Notes: generated from the letters alone by a model not told the origin. Counted from the stretch's first letter, positions 17,501 to 28,639 are shown. The stretch is 64,000 nt of DNA from Micromussa lordhowensis (GCA_964020085.1 OZ026604.1:28856618-28920617), one strand, 5' to 3'. A program made the numbers and translations.

Positions 17501-18030
17501 TACAGGTAAAATGATCTGTGATCTTAATGGATCGCTTGGGTCCCGACAATTTCTCAACGTTAGTTATATATCGACGAAACAGGTAGACGACTAGGCGACC
17601 GTTTCCGAGAACACCTTCGCGACGTAGAGAAAGACGATAAAGACGCTTCTAAACCGGTTGCTAGACACTTTAATCTGTCGAATCATTCTAAGCAACATAT
17701 GGCAGTCTGCGGCCTCTCCCTACATCAAGGAAGCACAGAAAGCCGCAAAACTCTTGAACAAAGATTTATTTTTCAAATCGGCACTCTTAATCCTCACGGT
17801 ATCAACGAACGCTTTTCATTCAACTAATTCATTCTGTTGTTTTTCACGTTGCCAGGCACCAACCAATAGCGTAACTCCACATTTCTGTATATAAACCACA
17901 CACAACCCACAATTCCTTGATTCGCTCCGACGAAGGGCTAACGCTCGAAACGTCAGCTTCCAAATCTCTTTACGGTGGACAATTCACATTATAATCAACC
18001 CAGTTGATAAAACCAAATTATCTTGTAATA

Positions 18031-18067
<37 letters not shown>

Positions 18068-18554
18068 TGCCCCCTTTATTTATTTACAAACGTGGCCGAG
18101 GATCTGAACTCGGGGCTACTGTGAAGCAAATCCAGGTTGTTGTCAGAGCGGGATTGCGCTCGAACCTGGGGCCGCTGGATTACGAATCCGACGTGCTGAC
18201 CACTGGGCCGTGCTTCCACCTCCCAATTAACATCTCTAACAATATGTTGGTTTGTAAAATTAATTATTATACACATTGCGGTCCCTAAGATTTTTCGCAT
18301 ATGCTCGGCTACCATCTTACCTTCATCTGATATCCTCACCTATCGTTAGTTGTCACGCGACTTCTTTTCCTTGAATTTTCTAGCCAAGTAATTTATATTA
18401 TGATTTCTTTTAATTTACTCCAGATGAGATCTTCAGTTTGTTAGACTCTTATGGATTGTGCGGTGATGTTATACTGTCCAGGAGAGCCGGCAGGGAGAGA
18501 CTCTCTATTCTGAAATTTATCAAAAGATCAGAAGTGAATAACTCTAACAGATAA
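11569..18554 (+). CDS. N6AMT1: HemK-family glutamine/N6 methyltransferase N6AMT1 (HEMK2)
   Basis: Seven exons (11569-11699, 11797-11883, 14974-15064, 15577-15660, 15732-15785, 16543-16630, 18424-18554) join in frame to 221 residues, close to the human 214. The N-terminal [15 protein letters not shown] (20-34) is typical of the family. The SAM-binding motif I is [11 protein letters not shown] (48-58) and the acidic motif is ATDINP. The catalytic NPPY is at 121-124 within [10 protein letters not shown], and [19 protein letters not shown] follows. HEMK2, with TRMT112, methylates the Gln of release factor eRF1; other substrates (histone H4, DNA) have been proposed and are debated. That biochemistry is from the family. 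The start at 11569 was chosen because the upstream ATG at 11510 is out of continuity and stops after eight codons. Introns are GT-AG; introns 2 and 6 are swollen by repeats. Confidence 0.92.
11977..12122. repeat. foldback element in N6AMT1 intron 2
   Basis: Arms ACCAAGCTTGTTTGGTCAAG and the region up to GTTTATGGACC are mirrored by GGTCCATAAACACGCC and CTTGACCGAACAAGCTTGGT. Arms of about 65 bp, no coding sequence. Confidence 0.7.
12410..12600. repeat. foldback element with GTGTTTAGATGAGG arms
   Basis: AGCAATAGAGC, GTGTTTAGAT, CATCTAAACAC and GGAGGGCTGGGAGAATTC on the left are mirrored by GAATTCTCCCAGCCCTCC, GTGTTTAGATGAGG and TTGCTCTATT on the right. Near-perfect arms of about 90 bp. Confidence 0.7.
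13474..14190. repeat. long imperfect hairpin element, about 710 bp
   Basis: Left arm about 13474-13720 and right arm about 13870-14190 are reverse complements at moderate identity. Shared words include CTAAACATTTTGAAC, TTGCTTTC, AAAAGATTTTTCTA and TCAGAGAATTTTA. The inner part continues with CATCCAGCGTG-CACTCAAGCTC against GAGCTCAAGTATGCGCTGGACG. The centre is a loop of about 150 bp. Open frames inside are by-products of the palindrome. Confidence 0.75.
14193..14960. other. N6AMT1 intron sequence, no feature recognised
   Basis: Remaining intron 2 DNA before the exon at 14974. A polypyrimidine tract precedes the CAG acceptor. No conserved coding signal found. Confidence 0.4.
17190..17549 (-). 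pseudogene. GIY-YIG endonuclease C-terminus of Penelope-like element
   Basis: A 119-codon minus frame with [20 protein letters not shown], the GIY-YIG signature (IYC...[17 protein letters not shown]), then conserved His residues ([13 protein letters not shown]) and a C-terminal [14 protein letters not shown] ending at TAA. In intact Penelope-like elements this nuclease follows the reverse transcriptase and nicks target DNA. The reverse transcriptase is absent, so this is a 5'-truncated remnant; the start Met has no meaning. Confidence 0.85.
17563..17826 (+). pseudogene. second, shorter GIY-YIG fragment in opposite orientation
   Basis: Plus-strand copy starting at the [13 protein letters not shown] stretch and running to the same INERFS terminus with TAA. 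It lacks the upstream VIYCVTC segment present in the partner, so it is truncated further. A few substitutions separate the two copies (for example Asn-Leu-Ser against Asn-Leu-Pro near residue 70). Confidence 0.75.
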
Positions 18555-21500
18555 CAAGTAAGTCAGACTTTAATAGCTGTTTTAATAGCTGTTATTGGAG
18601 TTGAGCCCGCTGTCAAATGTTCTATTGTTTAGAGCGGCACACGAACGAGGCTTAAGGGTCAATACAATGCAGAACTGACCCTGTTGCCTCGTTTGCATGT
18701 CAAACCGCTGATAACTGCGATAAGAGCTATTGTGCACTTCTCTTATACTTTATCAGTTGTCTCCTCAGACTTCCAATACTAGTGAAATGAGCAAAAAGCT
18801 CCTGTTGCGCTAAACAGTTAAGCTCATCAACATCTGAAGAACTGTCAAATCCGAAACGTCTTTCTTAGATGCACTACTTGATAGTTTTAAGAGCTTTTTT
18901 TAGCCTTGTCTTGATTTTTTCCAAACTGTTCTGATAAAAGCTATGTCCCTGTCTAAGGTAGAAGAACCTGTTAGCTGAGGCTGCCCTTTTTTACATATTT
19001 GAAGAATTTCAGTTCACTTTCCGCCAGTTTCAAAAGTGTTAGCGTTTGCTTCGGGATTGTTTCATAATTAAGCAAAGGAAAATGGTGCCTTTGTTGACCT
19101 TATCTGGCACAAACGTAAAAGAAACAAATATTGATTTTGTTATGACCTTGAAAATCTGTTTTCCTGACTGTTCAAGATTAAAACAATCGAAACAAGCTTT
19201 GCGTGTTCTCTCGCTAAAAAATGCTAAATATGGAGAGCCTTGTTTGATTGACCAATGAGAATACTAAGAACCAGTGACGTCAAAGGGAATCGTGGGCGCA
19301 AGTCGCGCGTGTTTGCCTCTACACGCTAAACCAATCATATTGCTTACTTCTAGTTCGTTTTCAAGGTCATACAAAGTCGCTCTCTGTAGAATTATTTGTA
19401 AACCCAGGCCACAGAAGAGTATTTCTCTCAACTTTTCTCGAGTGTCAACAGCTCTATGCAAACTGGAAGTCGTAAAGTTCTGTTTTAACGAGCTGTGTCT
19501 ACATAGCCTTTATGTATAATGCCTTTACAGAGCGTGTTATGTCCCCGATCAACAAATCTTTATGAAAGGAAGTTTCACTTTTTCTCTCGGAAGTACCGTA
19601 ATTGTGTTTGTTCCAGTTTTGCGCTATCTGTTAAATGCATCTTGAACATGTCAAACACCAACGACGTATTTTTGTTTCATTTCTGTAGACAGCGGAAATT
19701 GGAATCAAAATTTGAAACGGCTAAAACGGAACGTCATACAGTCGAGAGCTCGATAATCAGTGGAAACGGACTGCAAAGTTTCAATTCTATAGTCATCTTC
19801 TATATCTTCAGGAAACGTCCGAATTGTCCAACAGTGTTACATCGCGTAGTAAGGATCAGATAACTGTCTTGTATTCCAATCCGTAGCCCTGAAGAAAAGC
19901 TAAGTAAGTAAAACACTTTTCTGGTTAACAAGGAATTCAGTTGACTCTGAAAAATGTTTATTACACGCGCTAAGAATCAAGGAGTGCCGAATAATATGCA
20001 GGTTGAAACACGTTTTTTTTAACAACACTGTACATTGCTTTACAGAAGTGTGAAAAAGTATGACGATTTCAGCAGCTTGAAACCTAGCAAGAGTAAGAAC
20101 AAACTAAAAAAAAGAGAAAAGGAAGACGGAGATAGAAATCTTTGTTATTATAGAAATGAATATCAAAAAAACAATTGGAGCAAGTCGGTAATTTTGGGCA
20201 ACAAGAGAAATTTGGGAAAACGGTTTTTTAAACGTTTCCATTTGTTTCGAGAAGTGACATATTAAACCCGTTATTTTTTGGTGTTTCGTGGTATTGATAT
20301 TTTCGGCTGTCGCAATGGCAGAGACAGTTATTTCTTTTTAATATGTTCTACTTGTCACGTGATATATATGATAGAACATTCTCATTGGGGATTCAAATGT
20401 ACGATTATTTTCACTCCATACGCAGGCCTATGTTAGAGAATCCCTCGTATGCAATAAATTTTGGCCTCCTGCCCTGCGTCCGTTCAACAATTTCAATATC
20501 GCGCAGAATTCCGCGATACATCCGGGACCTTTTCTATCTCTTGAAGCGCTAAATTTGAAATCGCGCGAGTCAAAAGACGCAAAACAATAAAGAAAATGGC
20601 CGAAAACGGCCGAACATCGACTGCTCCTTGTCTGTTTTCATTGATCGCTTAGGTACACTAGGGTTTTTAAAGAAGAGGTATCAAGCTTTTACTCTAAACA
20701 TTTAATAGGCCTTTGATCCCAATGCTGAAGCTGTTGACCAATCACAGCCAACTAGTTCTAGACATGCAAATTATTTTGCCCCGCTGGAAAAACTGCAAGT
20801 ACATGTCGCGAAAGACAATGGCATTCTGCGCGATGAGCTACAATAGTGTGTGTTTGTGAGGGTCAGATAAACAAGGGAAACACATTACTTCTCCTTTAAT
20901 TGTCTCTGAAAGAGAGACCACAAATTTCCCGAGTTAGTGGCTTTACAACTTGTCAAATTGTAAATTTGTGTCACAAGAAACCAAGAAAACGTAAATATTG
21001 CTGCAGACTCGTTGGCACCTAATTAAAGCACAAGTAAATTAAATCAAACTTAAAGGAAAGGCGTTCACCGATGTAGGATATAATCTCGGCTAATTAGCGC
21101 TGTTTACCTTCAATACCTCTCAATGAATCACATCTCAGTTGTATTAATCGATATCTTGGTGTATTTTAATTTTGAATGCTTTTATTGTTAACCACAAAGG
21201 TGGCAACAGAATAAGAAAGTGGTATTCCGTGACTATTTGGTAATTAAATTATTTAGTTCACGTTTATCGCCGTATAAGAAAACTTGCGTTTTGAGTAAAA
21301 CAAAATCGTTCCTTTTCCGCTTCTTCATCAGATATTTAAGTTTCGTCCATTAATCTCCAGCAGTGAAAATAGAAAACAAGCATAGTCCCGCGTTTTTCAG
21401 AGATAACGGAGGGATCCATTTTACATACCTTCGTGAGGAAGTATCAAGTTACAAAGGTTGCGTGAAAAGTGAAATTGTCACGTTTGCTGCCTCAGTGTAT

Positions 21501-21620
21501 TATTGAATTTAAAAACTTATGAACGGAAACAACGTAAAACACCAGAGTAAACAGTAATTGTAAGTTATTTTTGGAACCTGAATTAAAATACTGTACACAC
21601 ATGAAACAAGCATACTGCTA
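18555..21620. other. intergenic, no gene recognised
   Basis: Follows the N6AMT1 stop. Several open frames (for example 19519-19863 and 20035-20265) have no recognisable domain or splice context. A hammerhead-like core (CTGAAGA at 18834-18840, GAAACGTC at 18853-18860) is noted in the findings. Confidence 0.4.
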
Positions 21621-22407
21621 AGGGACCGTTCATTTTTTAGGGGGTAGGGGGGGGGCTGGTGGGATTTGGTAGATAGTCTCTGTAGCATATGATGGCCCCC
21701 CCTCTTAACCGGATATTTTTTCCCTGGCCCCCCCTTATAAACCTAAATTTTTTTGATGACCCCATCCCCCCAAAAAAAGAAGTCAAAAGCAAAGCAGTTT
21801 CAAAAAGTTCTTTCTGAATCACCGTTTTCGCCTATGGGATATGTCCTTTGTGTAATCTGACTATTTTTAACCCAACAAGTGCCCTTACTAGGGGGGTTCG
21901 GGGGCATTCTTCCCCGAGAAAATTTAGAATTTCAGAACTTCAGAAACGCTATTTTACGCCATTCTGGCAACATTTGTAGACTTACTGCAGTTTAAATTGA
22001 AAATAGTTGAAATAATTTTTAAATATTTACATGTGCACTGGCAATGGTAATCTGTCTTTTCCTTTGATAAACAAGGTACTGTTTGTTGTTGGGAGTGAAC
22101 ATTCTCAAGTAGTTTTGAATTGATATTGTTCCATCCATTACAAACTAGGGGGGTCCAGGGGGCATGCTCCCCCGGGAAATTTTAGATTTTTAGAACCTCA
22201 GAAATGCAATTTTAGGGCATTTTGGTAGAAAATTTTGCATCATCATAGATGCTTTTCTTACAATATTTTAGGGTAATTTTTTGAGTAACCCCCCTTACAG
22301 ACGATATTTTTTTGGATGGCCCCCCCTTTAAGACCAGTTTTTTTTCATGCCCCCCCCCCCCTCAATCCCACCAGCCCCCCCTATCTCATAAAAAATGAAC
22401 GGTCCCT
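21621..22407. mobile_element. non-autonomous DNA element with AGGGACCGTTCATTTTTTA ends
   Basis: The left end AGGGACCGTTCATTTTTTA (21621-) is mirrored by the right end (AAAAAATGAACGGTCCCT, ending 22407), and the pairing continues through GGTGGGATT/AATCCCACC. Two internal degenerate copies of a GGGGGCAT-CCCC-GGGAAATTTTAGA unit occur at about 21890-21970 and 22146-22230. No transposase is encoded. No clear target duplication was seen, so the superfamily is left open. Confidence 0.75.
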
Positions 22408-25080
22408 AAGATTATTTCTTATCAAGGTTTCTGTCCGTTCATATTCTGCAAGGTGGTGGAGTGTGCCGGGCAGGGGTTCTGGGACCTACCGTGCCAGATC
22501 TGTCAATCTGCATGAGATTGTCTCACTAGTTATAAACTTACAGAAACCTCGTCAGCTTAAGGACGGACGTAGTTTCCCATTTTGCTCCCTCCTTTCGGTT
22601 GTAATGTTCGTGAATCGCCCGAAAAGTTCCGACTTTTATCTACCAATCAAAATCAACACGACAACAGTCCGACAGCTGTTACGTAAGCCTGAACTTTTCT
22701 TAATTATCTCATCGGCAACGGTACTTCAGGTCCACTGAGCGACAAGCTCGGGAGAGCAAGATTTGGTCTTTTTTAGATATGTTATTGGCGATTAATTTTT
22801 TGTGCTTTTGTAACTGTCACTTTCCAAACAACGATAGGCTCTTGTACAAACTGGATTTTTCTAGAATGGATTTATTGAATTTATTTACAAGAAGGCAGAA
22901 AAAGAAAAGATTTTCGCGCCTGCCCAAATAGTTTTAACAACATATGTTTTTCTGCTTCTATAAATGAAGTAAATTGAAACTTTTTTATTTATCTGGTGGC
23001 AGCTTTAACAAAAAGGTTTATAAAAACACCCCATGAGGTATCTTTTAGCAAAATTAAATGGAACGTGACTTAACTTTAAATTAGCTTTGAGAGGCCAACG
23101 ACCTTCAGGATGCAAATTTACAATTTTGAAGGCAGTAGGATAAAATGTTGAGTGTTTGAATTATGAAGACAGGAAAGATAAATATTAATCTCGAATCATA
23201 TCTTGTCTGGCGAAATATGTTTTTACGAATTACCGAATTTGGATAGTCAAGGAAGTATTGAATTAATGACTATTTCGCAGCCGTTAAAACATTGTTTACA
23301 TTTCGTTGTGTTGCAAATGTTGGTTTAATAGAACTGCGTTGCTAGTTTACATAAAATGTGTTCTTTTATCACTTTCTGTCAGTCGGTGATTTTCCAGTGA
23401 ATGTAATATCGTCACGTCCTCGCTAGCACTTGGAACCACAAGCCTCGCGTTTCGCGTTTTTTTGTTGTCAAATGGTTACTCTGGTTAACCATTTCTGTTT
23501 TATTTACTGATTTTGTGGCCGTTTGTGTAATTTTACGCGACTTGAGGTAGCGAATTTCCAAAAAGTGGACAGAAAAATTAACTGGCTGTGTTATTTATCT
23601 GTCTTTTAACGTTAACTCGACCAAATAATTGTGATCCGCGGCTGGCTTCAACCCAACGGTAGGTTTGAGTTTTTTTCTCTGTCTTTCTCAACAAGAATGT
23701 AATTTTGAGTAAGAAACGTTACCTGGCGTGGAATTTAACAGTTTATTTTTCCATTTTACAACGGTGCGAACAATTTGAACCCAAATGATGCGCTTTTTTT
23801 TTAAAACCATTTTTGATAAGGTTTACTAATTCGCGTTTGCTCAGATGTAAATTGAATTTGAACTGAAAATTTGACGCTAACATAATGTTTAAAGTTCAAA
23901 TCTCAGAAAATGAGGAGTTTGAACTTGAGGCATGTAGTTGAAGGTATAACGCGAATTTCATTTGTGGCCTACGCTATTTTCCACTGTCAGACGTGTTAAA
24001 AAATCTTTTTCAGAAAAGCGAAAGGTAAACTTTAGTGAATAAAACTGCACAGATGTTATTAAATGGAAATACTTCAAACCTTCGGCTGTTGCCTAGGCTG
24101 AAACAATAGCTGCTCTAAAATATGAAAAGTTGTCAGCTTTTTTCAGTTTTTGTTAAAAAAAATTAAAGCAGCTTAGAATATTTGACAAACATATACGCGT
24201 ATACGTCATTCATGAATGTTCGATTTTAGCAATTCATTTATTACGTTTTAAACTAGTCGGTAGAACTGTTGCAAACATCTCATTTGTGGTAAAGTAAACT
24301 TTTGTTTTGTTAGTTTTAACACACAGGTAGCTTGATTCTGCTCAGATATAATTTGTTATTTCGTTTTTCTGGGATTTCTTACCGTAAAAAAATGCGTTCG
24401 GCTAAAGGGTATTGAAGACTTGCAGCTATTCCGTTTATTAGCGGAAAAAATAACGCGAGCGAAATAAATCTTTTCAAATTAGACTTCCAAAGAGAGAACT
24501 AGAATGATATTTGTTTTGCAATAAATTATTAACTTATTAACGGCATATCGCGTGCCGATTTTATCCATTTGAAATCATGAAAAATTTACGCTGAGACCGC
24601 AATCCTGCAGCGATGAATAAAAGTAAGATGTTAATGATAGCAGAGATAAGAATATGTAATTTGAAAATTAAGCTGGAATGACAAAACGTCCATTTTGAAA
24701 TCACGACAAGAGAATTTGGGTTCGCCAGAAATAGAGGAACAAGTAAAACAATCTCTTGAGTTTGCCTATTGAATTCAGCTTAACATAGGTAAAAATGTCC
24801 TTAGTGATGAATGGTTGTTTTACCACTTCTGAATGGTTGGAGATTCTCATTACGGGAGACCTTGCTTTCATTTGTTTTCCCACAAAACCCGCTAAAAAAT
24901 TCGGGGTTTTATGTACATTGCGTACCTTTTTATGAATGACAATTGTCTATTAGGAATATTTCAGGATGCACCGTTTTCTAGATAAACCGACGCGCAAAAG
25001 TGCGAGGACTTTTGAAGTGACTTGTTTGTCTTGACTTTACTGCTAAGCGCTTGCACAGTTCATTGTTTGCTCATTCATTC
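22408..25080. other. intergenic, no gene recognised
   Basis: AT-rich DNA upstream of the GPCR. Nothing beyond scattered homopolymers and short open frames without motifs. Part may be promoter or a 5' non-coding exon of the GPCR, since an acceptor occurs at about 25622. Confidence 0.4.
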
Positions 25081-25084
25081 AATT

Positions 25085-25385
25085 CAAGGTGAAGTTTGCA
25101 CACGAGCCAAGTGACCCATCAGGTCAGAGCTTGTCCCGGTTTCCATAGCATGAAGCGACTAGGAATATTTCTACTCCCCCCTGGATGGGATGCTAGTCCA
25201 TCGCAGGGTCATCCCCAGCATTAAATTCACCGGTACCCATTTATACACCTGGGTGGAGAGAGGCACTATGAGAGTTAAGTGTCTTGCCCAAGAACACAAC
25301 ACAATGTCCCTGGCTAGGGCTCAAACCAGGACTGTTCGATCCGGAGTCGAGCGCACTAACCTTGAGGCCACTGCGCCTTCAATTC
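25085..25385 (-). repeat. tRNA-derived SINE (GATGGACTAGCATCCCATCC family), copy 1
   Basis: Read on the minus strand, the element starts with GGCGCAGTGGCCTCAAGG and has a B-box-like GGTTTGAGCCC (complement of 25317-25327). It continues through TTGTGTTGTGTTCTTGGGCA and ends near CCTGCGATGGACTAGCATCC and a CTAGTCGCTTCATGCTATGG segment. A related copy lies at 41052-41283. Confidence 0.7.
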
Positions 25386-25719
25386 AATTCAAGGGTAGAA
25401 GATAAATCCAGTATTTACAAGGCGTTGTCCTTGGCATCTCCGTCTTCAATACTTCAGCATAAACTCTAGCAAATGATTTTCTTTATTCTTATCACCTGTC
25501 TCCTTGACAACATTTTTAGACTCTAAGGAAAAATTAGCTTTTGATAACTTTTGGGTTTTAACATTTTGGTGTTAAGTTCGAATTTAATGACTGGCTAATG
25601 TTTCCTTTTCTATCCTTACACAGGGTTGCAGGTGTTTGCACGCTATGCGGACCTAGAAAACTCCCACTCCGCTGAAACGAAATATTGCTATTGCTGTTGC
25701 TTCTACGGTAGTAGAAGGC

Positions 25720-26688
25720 ATGGAAGACAACTTCCGGTCGTCGGTCTGCATCCCTGGAGTAGTTTTTGTGGTGATATTTTCCTTTATGGCCGTGGTGTTA
25801 AACTGCCTTCTGTTAATCGTGCTGTACAAAGATCCAACGAAATCTTTCAGGTCGACAACAGCGCTTTACATCTCCAGCTTGGCAGTGCTGCATTTTCTGT
25901 TTGGAGGCGTGGCCGGTACAGCGGCAGCAGAAAGCTACATAGCATGCGCGTTGGGTGCAGAAGATTCGCCTCACCTCCAAAGCCAATTTTCAAGAACATG
26001 TTTAACATTCCTTATACGTGCAGAGAATTTTCTTGTCCTCGCTTTTTCCGTGGAACGTCTGGGAAATACGGCTTTTCCAGTACTCCATCACAGCGGTGAA
26101 AAAGTCAAAAATGCCCTGCTATGCTTCGCCTGCATTGCTTTGTACGCGCTGTGTTTCTCAATATTCGAAATAGTTGCCACAAAATGGTGGATAAGGAGAT
26201 TGGATGTTCATCTGAACATAATTATTCCTCTGGCAGCGACGATCACTTTAACTGCCCTGCTGCACAAGTCTATAAGAAAACTCAAAGTACTCCGAACAAA
26301 ACCCAGTGACAGCTCCAACTGCGCTTTACGCGAAGAGCGAAATCACACGGCAAAGCTCAAAAAACAAATACCCTTGTCAAACGCGTTTGTTTTTGGGGTG
26401 TTGTTGTATTTCGTCTCTGTGGTTCCCTATTACATCTTTGCCTTTTGCGAGGTTTATTGTTCAAGTTGTGAGCAGCGAGAATGGTTCTTCGCTACGTTAC
26501 GGTTTTGCGTGGCGATGGTTTTTGTTAATGCTGGATTTTACCCTCTCATCTTCTACGTTTGTGTTCCAGAGTTGCGGAAAGGGTTCAAGACAGTGTTCTG
26601 CGGTGTTCGCGAGGAACGAGCACTCCGACTTCAACAAGTGAACCGAAATAAAAAAACATCGGGGACAGTCGCTGTGATATACCTTTGA
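25720..26688 (+). CDS. orphan class A (rhodopsin-type) G protein-coupled receptor
   Basis: A single coding exon of 322 residues with seven hydrophobic segments. TM1 (about 11-36) has the conserved Asn28; TM2 (48-68) reads SSLAVLHFL, with His58 where the family has the sodium-site Asp. TM3 ends in VERL (111-114) in place of DRY; TM5 has Pro170, TM6 Pro236. TM7 reads NAGFYPLIFY (270-279) for NPxxY, followed by a short amphipathic helix. The second extracellular loop is very short and has no Cys, and there is no Cys at the usual top of TM3, so the canonical disulfide seems absent, as in MECA-type receptors. The ligand is unknown. An acceptor (TCCTTACACAG at 25612-25622) suggests an upstream non-coding exon. 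Subfamily placement is uncertain. Confidence 0.85.
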   Translation: MEDNFRSSVCIPGVVFVVIFSFMAVVLNCLLLIVLYKDPTKSFRSTTALYISSLAVLHFLFGGVAGTAAAESYIACALGAEDSPHLQSQFSRTCLTFLIRAENFLVLAFSVERLGNTAFPVLHHSGEKVKNALLCFACIALYALCFSIFEIVATKWWIRRLDVHLNIIIPLAATITLTALLHKSIRKLKVLRTKPSDSSNCALREERNHTAKLKKQIPLSNAFVFGVLLYFVSVVPYYIFAFCEVYCSSCEQREWFFATLRFCVAMVFVNAGFYPLIFYVCVPELRKGFKTVFCGVREERALRLQQVNRNKKTSGTVAVIYL

Positions 26689-27654
26689 GCTGTTTAGCTG
26701 TTCTTAACTGACCCGCGTTCTAGACAAATTTACAGCATTCTTTTAAACAAGCATTCTTATCCCAGTTCGAAGGTCGCAGTTACGACAACGAACTCTTCAT
26801 TTTTTTCAAACTTTTTCTCCAGTTCAGCTTTGCCTAATCTCAGTTACCATTTGGATGTTGCTCAAACCCTGCAAACGTTTTTAAGCTGTTAGAACTCTTT
26901 TCACGGAAGAGTCGCTACAAGTATTGTGCCGCGCACGTTTGACAAAACTAACACCGCTGGGCAAGTGGATTGAAATTGCAGGATAAACGTTCTAACGTAA
27001 TCTATGATTTTACAGTAGAACTGTTCTACAGTGGCACAACTGTAACAGTAGAAAATGCATCAGTGACCATGGTGATGCGACTCATTCTCGGTTGGCAAGA
27101 AATTACTGATCAAGAAACGTGAAACAGAAAATGTATGTTAAATGAACGAGATTCGTTTCAATAGCCATTGTCTCAGTACTTGCACATGAATGCTAAGACT
27201 GGGTCAACATATGTGTACTATTTCAACGAACGAAAGTATGAAACATTTAATTTTATGATGGAAAGGCTGAATTTTACAAACATACAACGCAACAAAATAG
27301 TTCATTTCGACAAGAAAATATATTTTGCTACGAAAATTTAATTCCTGCAGATCAGCCTGCAGCCTAAATTTCCCCTCGCTTAAGCCACGTGCAAGATTCC
27401 AAACTGATACACGTTTCCATAGAGATCTGTACGATGTCTGATTGGTCAGTTTGAATTTCAGTCACGTCACCAGCACGAAAGTTTTCGACTGGGTAATCTA
27501 GTTCCCAGAGCCCAAACTCTCCCTCAGAGAAAGGACCCTGGGAACGAGGAAGAACTCTCGCCGTAACCGTAAAATAGTCTAAGACTATAGACCATAGAGT
27601 AACGTTGTACTCGTCGCGTTTTAATAACACTGCGAGTTCCGCTTTACGAGCTGT

Positions 27655-27785
27655 GATAATTAACAATTATTCAGTGAGCGCGCGTTGGATCTGAGATGGT
27701 AAATAACCAACGAGGCCCATAGGGCCGAGTTGGCTGTAACCAATCTCATATCCACCAATCGCGAATGGAATAATTGTTTTTAATA
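27655..27785. repeat. palindromic GGATATGAGAT element, copy 1
   Basis: Arms ATCTGAGATGGTAAATAACC and GGCTGTAACCAATCTCATAT surround ACGAGGCCCATAGGGCCGAG. A related copy lies at 34108-34200. Confidence 0.55.
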
Positions 27786-28349
27786 ATCAAAGTCATTTCT
27801 TGTATTTGTAAAGATTAAGTAATAAAAACTGAAGGAAGACAGGCATAGCTAAGGTCGAAGTCATGTGTAACAGATAAAGCATTTCGACAGTTTCTTCCAC
27901 GGCAAAAATTGCTTCAGCGCCGACGTTGAAATCCTAAATCTTTTTTTCGGACTTAATTTGCAATAGCCCTTTTCACGGTTAACTTTTCTTATTTGCATCA
28001 CAATATAATCTAGTATGTAGAGCTATTTTGTAGTTTTAGCCTGAAATTGTCTCGCATCCACGTTGCTTGCTTGGTCACGTGTTCATTTGTATTTCCGCAG
28101 TTATCGTCTCTTTCTAAGTTTCGCTTTTGTTGTAAATACGAACTCCCTGCTCAGAAATGTTTGTTGTGCTATAAGACACTTGAGGTATTTACACAATATA
28201 AGAACCATCATTGATTTCATTGTAATTTTTCCATTGTTTTGAGAATTTATTTAATGCCTTACGGAAAAATAAACCGAATCAGCAAGCACCATTTTTAACG
28301 TTGGCATCATGAACTCCCCATGTACAAAGTTCTATCTGTCCCGACCGGT

Positions 28350-28445
28350 TGAGTAACGCTGTACCAGCGGATGAATCGCTATCCAGTGGACACGTGTTCA
28401 AAACCAACCCGCACACTATCCACTGGACAGCGATTCATTTTGTGG
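28350..28445. repeat. short inverted repeat, ATGAATCGCTATCCAGTGGA arms
   Basis: ATGAATCGCTATCCAGTGGA at about 28370-28389 is mirrored by TCCACTGGACAGCGATTCAT at about 28419-28438, around a spacer of about 30 bp. A MITE-like hairpin. Confidence 0.7.
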
Positions 28446-28639
28446 TTAGCTTTATCTAGGCAACAGCAGACAAAAGTTTTCAAATTCTAGCTAGCATTGC
28501 GCTTTTGCTGAGTGAGAAGGTGGAAGACTGCTTGTGATATACTGTAACGAGTCTTAAGAGAACAACGAGGGATAAACTAATAAACAAGTAGGAAAAATAA
28601 CTGGCGAGTCAAAGTACGCTGAAAAGGTTGACTTAATAT

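Larger units (their letters stand above)
16999..18080. mobile_element. Penelope-like element: head-to-head inverted pair of truncated copies
   Basis: Two copies of the 3' part of a Penelope-like retroelement face outward. Left arm 16999-17455 (minus) continues to 17549; right arm 17561-18018 (plus) is its reverse complement. The unpaired centre belongs to the longer minus copy. The right end carries 62 extra bases (18019-18080) reaching TTTATT. The whole unit is flanked by the 14-bp duplication TATTTACAAACGTG, so it appears to have inserted as one piece. Inverted or tandem partial copies are a known habit of Penelope elements. Each arm has a GACGAAG-GGCTAACGCTC-GAAACGTC block resembling a hammerhead core. 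Confidence 0.8.
16930..18225 (-). repeat. tRNA-derived SINE, split by a Penelope-like insertion
   Basis: On the minus strand a tRNA-like head starts near 18222 with GCACGGCCCAGTGGTCAGCA (A-box-like) and has CCAGGTTCGAGCGC (B-box-like). Its body reads into CCTCGGCCACG at 18090-18100. The SINE continues at 16998-16930 after the inserted DNA at 16999-18080. The split is supported by the same 14-bp word, TATTTACAAACGTG, on both sides (16985-16998 and 18081-18094). Confidence 0.65.
26689..28639. other. intergenic between convergent GPCR and MSH6
   Basis: No gene seen. Contains two palindromic repeats (27655-27785 and 28350-28445, listed separately). Otherwise AT-rich with short, motif-free open frames. 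Confidence 0.4.

Noticed and set aside
18146..18222. Possible functional tRNA gene
   Set aside because: A- and B-box-like words are present, but the cloverleaf is incomplete and the sequence continues into a SINE body; treated as a SINE head.
22555..22575. TTAAGGACGGACG, resembling the left end of the 4706-5587 element
   Set aside because: The match breaks after about ten bases and no right end was found.
25626..26099. 157-codon plus-strand frame overlapping the GPCR start
   Set aside because: Out-of-frame overlap with the receptor; the receptor frame has seven hydrophobic segments and conserved positions.
27364..27666. 100-codon minus-strand frame next to the GPCR
   Set aside because: No motif, no splice context, and part of it overlaps a palindromic repeat.
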